From assembly GCA_030148365.1 (NCBI GenBank), contig JASBTO010000094.1:1-15031 (forward strand): a DNA stretch of 15,031 nucleotides, written 5' to 3'. A program made the position numbers and the translations under genes. This DNA comes from Kangiellaceae bacterium (GTDB lineage Bacteria; Pseudomonadota; Gammaproteobacteria; Enterobacterales; Kangiellaceae). The notes under the pieces were generated by a model. The model was not told the DNA's origin. It worked only from the letters and a program-made list of their open reading frames with translations, and ran no database searches. Of this stretch, positions 7,898 to 14,526 are shown in pieces. Every line of letters starts with the position of its first letter. Position 1 is the stretch's first letter.

Positions 7898-8715
7898 AAG
7901 ATGTGCCTCTCCAGGCCGGTTTCCGCCATGATGGTGGCGGCCAGCTCTTCGATGGAGCGGGACGTGGTGTTCAGAAACGGGATCTGCTCGCGCCGGTACA
8001 GGGACTCCACTTCCCGCACTTCAAACATGCACTGGGGTAGCGAGGCATAGCGACTGTTGGCCCGTCTTTCGGTGCGGATCTGGTGCAGGCGCATCGGATC
8101 GATGGTCAGCCCATAGACCTTTTTCTTGAACTGCTTGACCGCCGCCGGCATCTGCAACCGCTCCATATCGTCCTCGGTAAAGGGATAGTTGGCCGCCCGG
8201 ATCCCGAACTGCATGGCCATATACAGTGATGTCGGCGTTTTGCCGCACCGGGACACGCCGACCAGGATGATGTCGGCGTCCTGGTATTGCCGGGTCGAGG
8301 CGCCATCATCGTTATTGAGCGCGAAATTGACGGCGGCGATGCGGGTATCGTAGGCATGAATATTCCGGGTGGAGTGGGCCTTGCCGACGCTGAAGCTCGA
8401 GTGGGCGCCCAGCTCGGTTTCGAGGGGCCCGATGAAAGTGTGGAAAAAATCCATGATGATGCCTTTCGACTCGGCGATGATGGCACGGATTTCCGGCCTG
8501 ACCACGGTTTCAAATATCAGTGGCCGGTTATCGGCGTTTTCGGCGGCGGCATTGATGCGGGCCACCGCATCGTGGGCTTTTTCCGGGGTATCGATAAAGG
8601 GCAGGGTCTTCTGATTGAAACGGACATTGTCTTCGAACTGGCTGAGCAGGGACTGGCCAAGCATTTCCGCGGTAATCCCGGTCCGATCGGAGATAAAAAA
8701 GACGTTGCGTTCCAT
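7894..8715 (-). CDS. ppsR: PEP synthetase regulatory protein (kinase/pyrophosphorylase)
   Basis: The protein is 273 residues, near the 277 of E. coli PpsR (YdiA, DUF299). This bifunctional enzyme inactivates PEP synthase by ADP-dependent phosphorylation of a threonine beside the catalytic histidine, and reactivates it by phosphate-dependent pyrophosphorylysis. The P-loop G153-VSRCG-K159-T160 is clear, and the start MERNVFFISDRTGITAEMLG is characteristic. The target sequence G-R-T-C-H is present in the divergent ppsA next door, so enzyme and substrate are encoded side by side from a shared control region. The ATG (8713-8715) is the first start in a family-typical position. Its stop codon shares CTAG with the stop of astE, so no intergenic terminator exists between the two genes. 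Confidence 0.95.
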   Translation of the reverse strand: MERNVFFISDRTGITAEMLGQSLLSQFEDNVRFNQKTLPFIDTPEKAHDAVARINAAAENADNRPLIFETVVRPEIRAIIAESKGIIMDFFHTFIGPLETELGAHSSFSVGKAHSTRNIHAYDTRIAAVNFALNNDDGASTRQYQDADIILVGVSRCGKTPTSLYMAMQFGIRAANYPFTEDDMERLQMPAAVKQFKKKVYGLTIDPMRLHQIRTERRANSRYASLPQCMFEVREVESLYRREQIPFLNTTSRSIEELAATIMAETGLERHIF

Positions 8716-8745
8716 ATTATCGGGTACTCAAGTAGAATAGCGGGC

Positions 8746-8769
8746 CTTGAATCAAGGGCCTGATTCAAG
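8746..8769. promoter_or_regulatory. Inverted repeat in the ppsR-ppsA control region, possible operator
   Basis: CTTGAATCA at 8746-8754 and TGATTCAAG at 8761-8769 form a perfect 9-bp inverted repeat with a 6-nt centre (AGGGCC). A shorter nested dyad, CCTTGA-A-TCAAGG, occupies 8745-8757. The arms contain TGAATC and GATTCA, which are the half-sites of the Cra (FruR) operator known to control ppsA in E. coli. Here they are 8 nt apart rather than adjacent, so a Cra site is not established. The element lies about 30-55 nt upstream of the ppsR start and about 210 nt upstream of ppsA. It could act as a protein-binding site for either gene. Confidence 0.45.
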
Positions 8770-8833
8770 CATTCGGTGTAGTGTACTGAATAAGTCGCAC
8801 AGATAGAACGGCTCCTTTGTTCTCCGTCAGACG

Positions 8834-8861
8834 CTGTTGGCCGGCAAGCGCGGGCCAGCAG
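8834..8861. other. Stable hairpin-forming sequence in the ppsA upstream region
   Basis: CTGTTGGCC at 8834-8842 can pair with GGCCAGCAG at 8853-8861, giving a 9-bp stem with one G-T mismatch and a 10-nt loop. No run of T follows on either strand, so it is not an intrinsic terminator. If ppsA has a promoter further upstream, this would be a leader-RNA hairpin. Confidence 0.35.
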
Positions 8862-8915
8862 GGAAAACAATGACGGGACGGGGGACGCGGGCGGTCACGC
8901 CAGGCGGTTATCTGA

Positions 8916-8937
8916 GTGTACAATTGCGGCAGTACAC
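8916..8937 (+). promoter_or_regulatory. Candidate ppsA -10 element overlapped by a GTGTAC/GTACAC dyad
   Basis: TACAAT at 8919-8924 matches five of six bases of the -10 consensus and would start transcription near 8931, leaving a leader of about 50 nt. No good -35 is visible at the right distance, which fits a promoter needing an activator. GTGTAC at 8916-8921 and GTACAC at 8932-8937 form a 6-bp dyad with a 10-nt spacer that covers the -10 and the start point. A third copy, GTGTAC, is at 8781-8786. Confidence 0.4.
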
Positions 8938-8979
8938 CTTCCTGAAGCAGGCCCGGGCAACTTAAAGCGGAGAAGAACC

Positions 8980-11352
8980 TTGCAAGAGTACGTACTCTGG
9001 TATCAGGACCTTGGCATGGGGGATGTCGAGCGGGTAGGCGGCAAGAATGCCTCCCTTGGCGAAATGATCAGTCACCTGACCAAACTGGGCGTGAGGGTGC
9101 CCGGCGGATTCGCGACCACCTCTTCGGCATTTAACGATTTTCTCGAGCAGAGCGGCCTTAACCGCCGCATCCAGGACGAACTGGGGCAACTGGATGTCGA
9201 GGATGTCGCCAAACTCGCTGAGACCGGTGCGAAAATCCGCCAGTGGGTCATGGACACGCCGTTCCTGCCCGAGCTGGAATCGGCCATCCGCGCTGCCTAT
9301 GACGAGCTCAAAGCCGACGCCAGTGACGATTTTGCCGTCGCGGTGCGCTCCTCCGCAACCGCCGAAGATTTGCCCGATGCATCCTTTGCCGGGCAACAGG
9401 AAACCTTCCTTAATGTGCGCGGTATCGACAATGTCCTGCTCGCCATGAAGGACGTTTTCGCCTCCCTGTTCAATGATCGCGCCATCGCGTACCGGGTCCA
9501 CCAGGGATTCGAGCATGCCGGGGTTGCCTTGTCGGCGGGCGTCCAGAAAATGGTGCGCTCCGACATCGCCGCAAGCGGCGTCATGTTTACCATCGATACC
9601 GAGTCCGGATTTGAGGACGTGGTCTTTATCACCGGCGCCTGGGGTCTGGGCGAGACGGTTGTGCAGGGCGCGGTCAATCCTGACGAATTCTACGTCCACA
9701 AGCCGACCCTGGACGCAGGCAAGCCGGCGGTGGTTCGCCGCACCCTTGGCGGCAAGGCCATCAAGATGGTCTATTCCGAGGAAGCCGGTCACGGCAAGTC
9801 GGTGACCACGGTGTCCGTCCCGGAGATGGAGCAGCTGCAGTTCTGTATCAGCCAGGAAGAAACCGAAGAACTGGCGCGCCAGGCACTGATCATCGAAAAA
9901 CATTACCGCCGTCCGATGGATATCGAATGGGCGAAAGACGGCGCTGACGGCCAACTTTATATCGTCCAGGCCCGCCCGGAAACGGTCAAGAGCCGGGATG
10001 ACAGCCGCATCATGGAGCGCTACAACCTCAAAGCCACCAGTACCGTGATTGCCGAGGGCCGGGCCATTGGCCAGCGGATCGGCAAGGGACGGGCGCGGGT
10101 GATCAGCGACATCAGTGAAATGGCCAAGGTCAAGCGCGGCGACGTACTGGTCACCGACATGACCGATCCCGACTGGGAGCCCATCATGAAACGGGCCTCG
10201 GCGATTGTCACCAACCGGGGCGGCCGCACCTGTCATGCCGCCATCATTGCCCGGGAGTTGGGCATTCCGGCAGTCGTCGGTTGCGGTAACGCCACCGAGG
10301 TTATCAAGGATGGCGACGAGGTGACCGTATCCTGCTCTGAAGGTGATACCGGTAACATCTACGCAGGTCTGCTCGATTTTGATATCGCCCAGGATTCCGT
10401 CACCGACATGCCCGACATCCCCTTCAAAATCATGATGAATGTCGGCAATCCGGATCGCGCCTTCGATTTTGCCCGCTTGCCCCATGCCGGCGTCGGTCTT
10501 GCACGCCTTGAGTTCATTATCAATCGCATGATTGGCGTGCACCCGAAGGCCTTGCTGAACTTTGACAGTCTGGACGATGAGAATCTGCAGAAAGTCATCC
10601 GCCGGCAGATTTCCGGCTACGCCAGCCCGGTGGATTTTTACGTCGACAAGTTGGCGGAAGGCATCGCCACTATCGCCAGTGCTTTTTCACCGGAAAAGGT
10701 CATCGTGCGCATGTCGGACTTCAAGTCCAATGAATACGCCAACCTGATTGGTGGCCATTTGTATGAGCCCCATGAAGAGAACCCGATGCTCGGCTTCCGG
10801 GGCGCATCCCGGTATATCTCCGACGACTTCCGCGCCTGCTTCGAGCTCGAGTGCCGGGCCATCAAAAAAGTCCGCAACGACATGGGCCTGACCAATGTCG
10901 AGGTCATGATTCCATTTGTGCGCACTGTCGACGAGGCCCGCAAGGTCTCCGAGCTTCTCGCGGAGCAGGGGCTTGAGCGCGGTCAGGACGGATTGCGCCT
11001 GATCATGATGTGCGAGTTGCCTTCCAATGCCTTGTTGGCGGAACAGTTCCTGGAGTATTTCGATGGCTTCTCTATCGGCTCCAATGATCTGACGCAGCTG
11101 ACGCTCGGCCTCGACAGGGACTCGGGTATTATTTCCCACCTTTTCGATGAGCGAAATGAAGCGGTGAAGATCCTGCTCGCCAATGCCATCAGGGCCTGCA
11201 AGTCTCAGGGCAAGTACATCGGCATCTGTGGTCAGGGCCCCTCGGACCATCCGGACCTCGCCAAGTGGTTGATGGAGCAGGGCATTGACAGTGTATCCCT
11301 GAACCCGGACACGGTGCTGGAAACCTGGTTGTTCCTCGCCAAAGGACTGTGA
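8980..11352 (+). CDS. ppsA: Phosphoenolpyruvate synthase
   Basis: The protein is 790 residues against 792 in E. coli and closely similar along its whole length. It makes phosphoenolpyruvate from pyruvate and ATP, releasing AMP and phosphate, and so allows growth on pyruvate, lactate and other gluconeogenic substrates. The N-terminal ATP-grasp domain (about 1-350) includes RVGGKNASLGEMISHL and RSSATAEDLPDASFAGQQET. The swivelling phosphohistidine domain has GGRTCHAAIIAREL with catalytic H419. The C-terminal TIM barrel ends with GICGQGPSDHP, with the conserved C750, and SLNPDTVLETW. The start is TTG at 8980, chosen because the downstream residues QEYVLWYQDLGMGDVERVGG align with the true N terminus, the length is right, and a GGAG-containing purine stretch lies at 8969-8976. 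No clear terminator follows. Confidence 0.96.
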   Translation: MQEYVLWYQDLGMGDVERVGGKNASLGEMISHLTKLGVRVPGGFATTSSAFNDFLEQSGLNRRIQDELGQLDVEDVAKLAETGAKIRQWVMDTPFLPELESAIRAAYDELKADASDDFAVAVRSSATAEDLPDASFAGQQETFLNVRGIDNVLLAMKDVFASLFNDRAIAYRVHQGFEHAGVALSAGVQKMVRSDIAASGVMFTIDTESGFEDVVFITGAWGLGETVVQGAVNPDEFYVHKPTLDAGKPAVVRRTLGGKAIKMVYSEEAGHGKSVTTVSVPEMEQLQFCISQEETEELARQALIIEKHYRRPMDIEWAKDGADGQLYIVQARPETVKSRDDSRIMERYNLKATSTVIAEGRAIGQRIGKGRARVISDISEMAKVKRGDVLVTDMTDPDWEPIMKRASAIVTNRGGRTCHAAIIARELGIPAVVGCGNATEVIKDGDEVTVSCSEGDTGNIYAGLLDFDIAQDSVTDMPDIPFKIMMNVGNPDRAFDFARLPHAGVGLARLEFIINRMIGVHPKALLNFDSLDDENLQKVIRRQISGYASPVDFYVDKLAEGIATIASAFSPEKVIVRMSDFKSNEYANLIGGHLYEPHEENPMLGFRGASRYISDDFRACFELECRAIKKVRNDMGLTNVEVMIPFVRTVDEARKVSELLAEQGLERGQDGLRLIMMCELPSNALLAEQFLEYFDGFSIGSNDLTQLTLGLDRDSGIISHLFDERNEAVKILLANAIRACKSQGKYIGICGQGPSDHPDLAKWLMEQGIDSVSLNPDTVLETWLFLAKGL

Positions 11353-11461
11353 GGGATAACTTTCACGGATAGCCGGTTTGGTGTAGATTTAGCCCATCGG
11401 GGATTTTGCAGTTCTTCGTAATCGCAATAAACAACTGTGACTTTGAGACAAGGAGATTTCA

Positions 11462-11899
11462 ATGAACAAGGCAATTCTGGCGGCGATGTTTACCGCTTTG
11501 CTCATGGCCGGCTGCGGCGACGACGACAAGGGCCGTGAGTCAATGGAAGATGCAGCCGAGGCAGCGGAAGAAGCGGTCGATGATGCTGCCGATGCTGTCG
11601 AAGAAGCCACGGACGATATGGCTGACGCCGTGGATGACGCATCCGAAGGTGCCCAGGACATGACATCTGATGCCTGGGATGAATCCGTCGACGAGGCCGA
11701 AGAGGGCATGGACACGATGGAAGCCCGATTTGACGAGTTCAAGGCTGAAGGCGAGCAGCAACTCGACGAGATGAAAGCCGAAGGCGAAGAAGCTGTCGAC
11801 GAAATGGAAGCTGAAATGGACGATGGCATGGACAATATGTCCGACGAGATGGACGAGGAAGTCGACGACATGTCCGATGATATGGATGACGACAACTGA
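11462..11899 (+). CDS. Small, highly acidic repeat lipoprotein
   Basis: This 145-residue protein has a lipoprotein signal peptide with lipobox LMAGC, the lipid-bearing cysteine being residue 18; glycine at +2 predicts sorting to the outer membrane. The mature part of 127 residues is nearly half Asp plus Glu by my count, with about five basic and three aromatic residues, so its pI must be very low. Three consecutive 11-residue repeats occupy residues 91-123: DEFKAEGEQQL, DEMKAEGEEAV, DEMEAEMDDGM. Earlier heptad-like units read AVDDAAD and AVEEATD. Towards the end methionines recur every 3-4 residues. It should form long amphipathic, acidic helices. A strong AAGGAG (11450-11455) suggests high expression, and a terminator follows at once. 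I know no function; cation binding or an envelope spacer role is speculation. Confidence 0.85.
   Translation: MNKAILAAMFTALLMAGCGDDDKGRESMEDAAEAAEEAVDDAADAVEEATDDMADAVDDASEGAQDMTSDAWDESVDEAEEGMDTMEARFDEFKAEGEQQLDEMKAEGEEAVDEMEAEMDDGMDNMSDEMDEEVDDMSDDMDDDN
11732..11830 (+). repeat. Three tandem 33-bp units inside the acidic lipoprotein gene
   Basis: Units at 11732-11764, 11765-11797 and 11798-11830 each begin with GACGA and encode an 11-residue block starting D-E-F/M. The first two are closest to each other (shared D-E-x-K-A-E-G-E); the third has diverged. The DNA copies differ mainly at synonymous positions, so the repeat is kept at protein level and is not recent. Confidence 0.7.
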
Positions 11900-11919
11900 A
11901 CCATTTCACGTAAAAAATT

Positions 11920-11955
11920 ACGGCTGAAGTTGGCCAAAGGCTTCAGCCGTTTTTT
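11920..11955 (+). terminator. Strong intrinsic terminator after the acidic lipoprotein gene
   Basis: ACGGCTGAAG at 11920-11929 pairs perfectly with CTTCAGCCGT at 11941-11950 around an 11-nt loop, followed by six T (11950-11955). Six A at 11912-11917 precede the stem, so it could also stop transcription coming from the right on the minus strand. It lies 21 nt after the stop codon. Confidence 0.9.
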
Positions 11956-12026
11956 ATGGGCGACCGGTATTCCCGTCCTGCAATCGGAAACCGGGACTTT
12001 GTTACCCGGGAGCAAATATTTTCAAG

Positions 12027-12500
12027 ATGCAGAATCCTGAACCGGAACTTTTATTCAAGTCGGTCGAGCGCGAGCAGGTGCTTGCACTGCGCCATCAGGT
12101 ATTGCGTCCACACGAGCCTCGCGAGGCGTGCCGTTTTGATACGGATGACGTGCCCGGCTGCCGGCATTTCGCAGCGTTTCTGGATGATCGCCTCGTGGCA
12201 ATTGCCACCATCTTTCCGGAGTCGCTGGAGGCCATGGGTGAAGTGTCATCGGTGCGATTGCGCGGCATGGCGTGCGTACCGGCCTTGCAGGGGCAGGGTA
12301 TCGGCTCCCGGTTGCTCGGGTTCGCGCTTGCAGAAGCCCGCCGCGGGGGCTACGGGATTTTTTGGTGCAATGCGCGCTTGTCTGCGCTAAGTTTTTATCA
12401 GAATCAGGGCTTCGAAGCCTTTGGCGAGACCTTCCATCTCGCCGGGATCGGCCCGCATAAAATCATGGTCAATGACCTGAGGAAACCAGAGCCGTCATGA
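12027..12500 (+). CDS. GNAT-family N-acetyltransferase
   Basis: The 157-residue protein has the GNAT fold. Its acetyl-CoA binding motif A is clear: RLRGMACVPALQGQGIGSRL, with Q88-G-Q-G-I-G93. The later segment ALSFYQNQGFEAFGETF matches the usual beta-bulge and C-terminal strand of the family. GNAT enzymes transfer an acetyl group from acetyl-CoA to an amine; the substrate here cannot be told from sequence. The start at 12027 has only a weak upstream purine stretch (GGGAG at 12008-12012). The stop overlaps the start of the acyl-CoA synthetase gene in ATGA (12497-12500), so the two are translationally coupled and presumably function together. It begins after the strong terminator and must have its own promoter in 11956-12026, which I could not locate. 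Confidence 0.88.
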   Translation: MQNPEPELLFKSVEREQVLALRHQVLRPHEPREACRFDTDDVPGCRHFAAFLDDRLVAIATIFPESLEAMGEVSSVRLRGMACVPALQGQGIGSRLLGFALAEARRGGYGIFWCNARLSALSFYQNQGFEAFGETFHLAGIGPHKIMVNDLRKPEPS

Positions 12501-14137
12501 TCCAGTACCAATTAAAAACCACGCTGGCAGCTTTCTACAAGTGGGAATCCCGAAAGGGCGATCAGCCATTTTTACGGCAACCCTCCGGTCACTCCTGGAT
12601 TGAATACAGCTGGGCGGAAGTCGGACAGCAGGCGCGCAAAATGGCTGCCCACCTGCGTCAGTATCCGGAAGGCTCGCAGATTGCCATTTTGTCCCACAAC
12701 TGCGCCCACTGGTTTATCGCCGATCTGGCTATCATGATGGCCGGACACGTCAGCGTTCCCGTCTACCCGACGGCCAACGTTGAGACCATTCGCACCATTC
12801 TTGAGCACAGCGAAACCCGCCTTGTCTTTATTGGCAAGTTGCCGGACTGGCCCTCCCGCCAGGCCGCCATTCCCGAGGGTACTGATCTGGTCAGTTTTTT
12901 TCAGCGCCAGGACGGCGTCGAGCACTGGGACGATATCATCGAGGAGCTCGAGCCCATTGAGGACGCGCCGGTCCGGAAGCTGGATGAAATGGCGTCCATT
13001 ATCTATACCTCGGGAACGACCGGAATCCCCAAGGGCGCAATGCATGATTTTCGCGCCTTTGCCAATGCCGCGGCGGCGGCCATGGATTATATCGATCTTG
13101 AACAGGAAAGTTTTTTCTCCTACTTGCCGCTGGCCCACTGCGCGGAGCGGGCACTGGTCGAGCATATCAGCATCCACTCCGGCAGCGTGGTGTCCTTCAC
13201 CGAGTCGCTGGAAACTTTCCAGCAGAATATTACCTCCGTCAGGCCGACCATTTTCTTTGGAGTGCCACGTATCTGGCTGAAGTTCCAGCAGGGGGTCGAA
13301 GAAAAAATCGGCCGGCGGAAATTGAAAATGTTGCTGGCCATACCGGGGATAAACCGGGTTATCGCCAAAAAAATCCGAGCCGGTCTGGGGCTGGATCGGG
13401 TCAAGATTCCCTTGTCCGGGGCCGCGGCTTTGCCGAGGGACGTTATTGACTGGTTTGATCGGATCGGCATTCCGATTTGTGAAGCCTACGGGCTCACTGA
13501 AACCCTGGCCTTTTCCCACGCCAATATTCCGCAGAAGCGCCGGGTTGGCTCCGTTGGCGTCACCTTGCCGACCGCCGAGGCGCGGATTTCAGACGGTGGC
13601 GAGATTCTCTTGCGCAGCCCCTGCCTGATGATGGGCTACTACAAGGAGCCGTTGAAGACGGAGCAGGCCATGGACCGGGGTTTTTTCAAAACCGGTGATC
13701 TGGGTCGGCTGCAGCCCCATGGCTATCTGCGAATTACCGGCCGGGTCAAGGACCTGTTCAAGACCTCGAAAGGCAAATACGTGTCTCCGATCCCGATCGA
13801 GGCGAAACTTGAGCCGGAACTGGGCGCCGAACATTTGTGCGTCGTCGGCGATGGCATGCCGTCGCCGGTGGCCATCGCCAGTATGCCGGGCGGAAGCCGG
13901 CCGGATCAGGCCGGTTTCGAGCGGGAAGCGGAAAATCTGCTCAACCGGCTCAACAACCAGCTGGAAAAGCACGAGCGGCTGGCCCGGATTATTATTGTCG
14001 ACGAGGCCTGGACCACGGATAACGGTCTGATTACGCCGACTCTGAAAATACGCCGGCCCATGATCGAAGAAAAATATGCTGATCTGATTGCGGAGAGCGA
14101 AGCCAGCGACAAGAAGGTCATCTGGGCATCAAGGTAA
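12497..14137 (+). CDS. AMP-forming long-chain acyl-CoA synthetase (FadD15-like AMP-binding protein)
   Basis: The protein is 546 residues and belongs to the adenylate-forming (ANL) superfamily. It probably activates a fatty acid with ATP to acyl-AMP and then to acyl-CoA. The core motifs are in order: Y170-TSGTTGIPKG-180 (P-loop-like), Y331-GLTE-335, T399-GDLGRL, GRVKDLFKTSKGKYVSP (hinge region) and the catalytic lysine K517 in TPTLKIRR. The long-chain type is suggested by SYLPLAHCAERALVEH and IFFGVPRIWLKFQQGVEEKI, typical of the FadD15/ACSBG-like group. The protein is slightly shorter than the usual 590-650 residues of that group. No signal peptide is seen, so it is cytosolic or peripheral at the membrane. 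It is coupled to the GNAT gene by ATGA. The exact substrate is unknown. Confidence 0.9.
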   Translation: MIQYQLKTTLAAFYKWESRKGDQPFLRQPSGHSWIEYSWAEVGQQARKMAAHLRQYPEGSQIAILSHNCAHWFIADLAIMMAGHVSVPVYPTANVETIRTILEHSETRLVFIGKLPDWPSRQAAIPEGTDLVSFFQRQDGVEHWDDIIEELEPIEDAPVRKLDEMASIIYTSGTTGIPKGAMHDFRAFANAAAAAMDYIDLEQESFFSYLPLAHCAERALVEHISIHSGSVVSFTESLETFQQNITSVRPTIFFGVPRIWLKFQQGVEEKIGRRKLKMLLAIPGINRVIAKKIRAGLGLDRVKIPLSGAAALPRDVIDWFDRIGIPICEAYGLTETLAFSHANIPQKRRVGSVGVTLPTAEARISDGGEILLRSPCLMMGYYKEPLKTEQAMDRGFFKTGDLGRLQPHGYLRITGRVKDLFKTSKGKYVSPIPIEAKLEPELGAEHLCVVGDGMPSPVAIASMPGGSRPDQAGFEREAENLLNRLNNQLEKHERLARIIIVDEAWTTDNGLITPTLKIRRPMIEEKYADLIAESEASDKKVIWASR

Positions 14138-14157
14138 AGATTTTGCCCCGGCATTTC

Positions 14158-14194
14158 TGGTAAGCTCGGAATTACCAACACTCATTGTTAACAA
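14158..14194. promoter_or_regulatory. Two dyads upstream of the GlsB-like gene
   Basis: TGGTAA at 14158-14163 and TTACCA at 14172-14177 form a 6-bp inverted repeat with an 8-nt spacer. The perfect 10-bp palindrome TTGTTAACAA lies at 14185-14194, directly before the ribosome binding site. Either could be an operator; neither is followed by a T run. I could not identify a convincing -35/-10 pair in this 72-nt gap. Confidence 0.3.
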
Positions 14195-14209
14195 AATCAG
14201 GAGGATAGT

Positions 14210-14464
14210 ATGGGTTGGTTAACCTGGATAATCGTGGGTCTCGTGGCCGGTGCGCTGGCAAAACTGGTCATGCCCGGCAAGGATCCCGGCGGGATTTTTA
14301 TCACCATTCTGCTCGGCATTGCCGGCGGCCTGTTAGGCGGCTATCTCGGCCGGATGCTGGGCCTCGGCGATGGTGTCAGCGGTTTCAATCTGGCCAGCCT
14401 GTTCACGGCGATGGTCGGCGCCATTATCCTGCTGCTCATATACCGGATGTTCAAGAAGAAATAA
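14210..14464 (+). CDS. GlsB/YeaQ/YmgE-family small membrane protein
   Basis: The 84-residue protein has three hydrophobic segments: about 4-21 (LTWIIVGLVAGALAKLV), 28-50 (GIFITILLGIAGGLLGGYLG) and 60-80 (LASLFTAMVGAIILLLIYRM). It ends in basic residues FKKK. Length, glycine pattern (GKDPGGI, GIAGGLLGGYLG) and C terminus match the transglycosylase-associated GlsB/YeaQ/YmgE family of inner-membrane proteins. These are often induced by stress or stationary phase; their molecular role is not settled. An excellent ribosome binding site AGGAGG (14199-14204) lies 5 nt before ATG. It is probably a separate transcription unit ending at the downstream hairpin. Confidence 0.92.
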   Translation: MGWLTWIIVGLVAGALAKLVMPGKDPGGIFITILLGIAGGLLGGYLGRMLGLGDGVSGFNLASLFTAMVGAIILLLIYRMFKKK

Positions 14465-14477
14465 TGACAAGTACACG

Positions 14478-14526
14478 CCGGAGCCGTCGGACTGCCTGAA
14501 CGGGTGGCCGTCACTCCGGTTTTTTT
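14478..14526 (+). terminator. Probable intrinsic terminator after the GlsB-like gene
   Basis: CCGGAG at 14478-14483 pairs with CTCCGG at 14514-14519 and is followed by seven T (14520-14526). The loop is 30 nt, longer than usual, which lowers certainty. The right arm overlaps the last codons of the convergent acyltransferase gene. Confidence 0.55.

Noticed and set aside
8287..8763. A 158-codon plus-strand open frame opposite ppsR.
   Set aside because: It lies almost wholly over ppsR, lacks a ribosome binding site and shows no domain; ppsR has a clear P-loop and family N terminus.
8746..8769. Calling the inverted repeat a Cra (FruR) operator outright.
   Set aside because: The TGAATC and GATTCA half-sites are separated by 8 nt, whereas the known Cra site has them adjacent.
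8962..10542. A 526-codon open frame on the minus strand opposite ppsA.
   Set aside because: Its codons are in exact register with those of ppsA, so a stop appears only where ppsA uses TTA, CTA or TCA, which are rare in GC-rich genes. The protein has no recognisable motif, while ppsA on the other strand is unmistakable.
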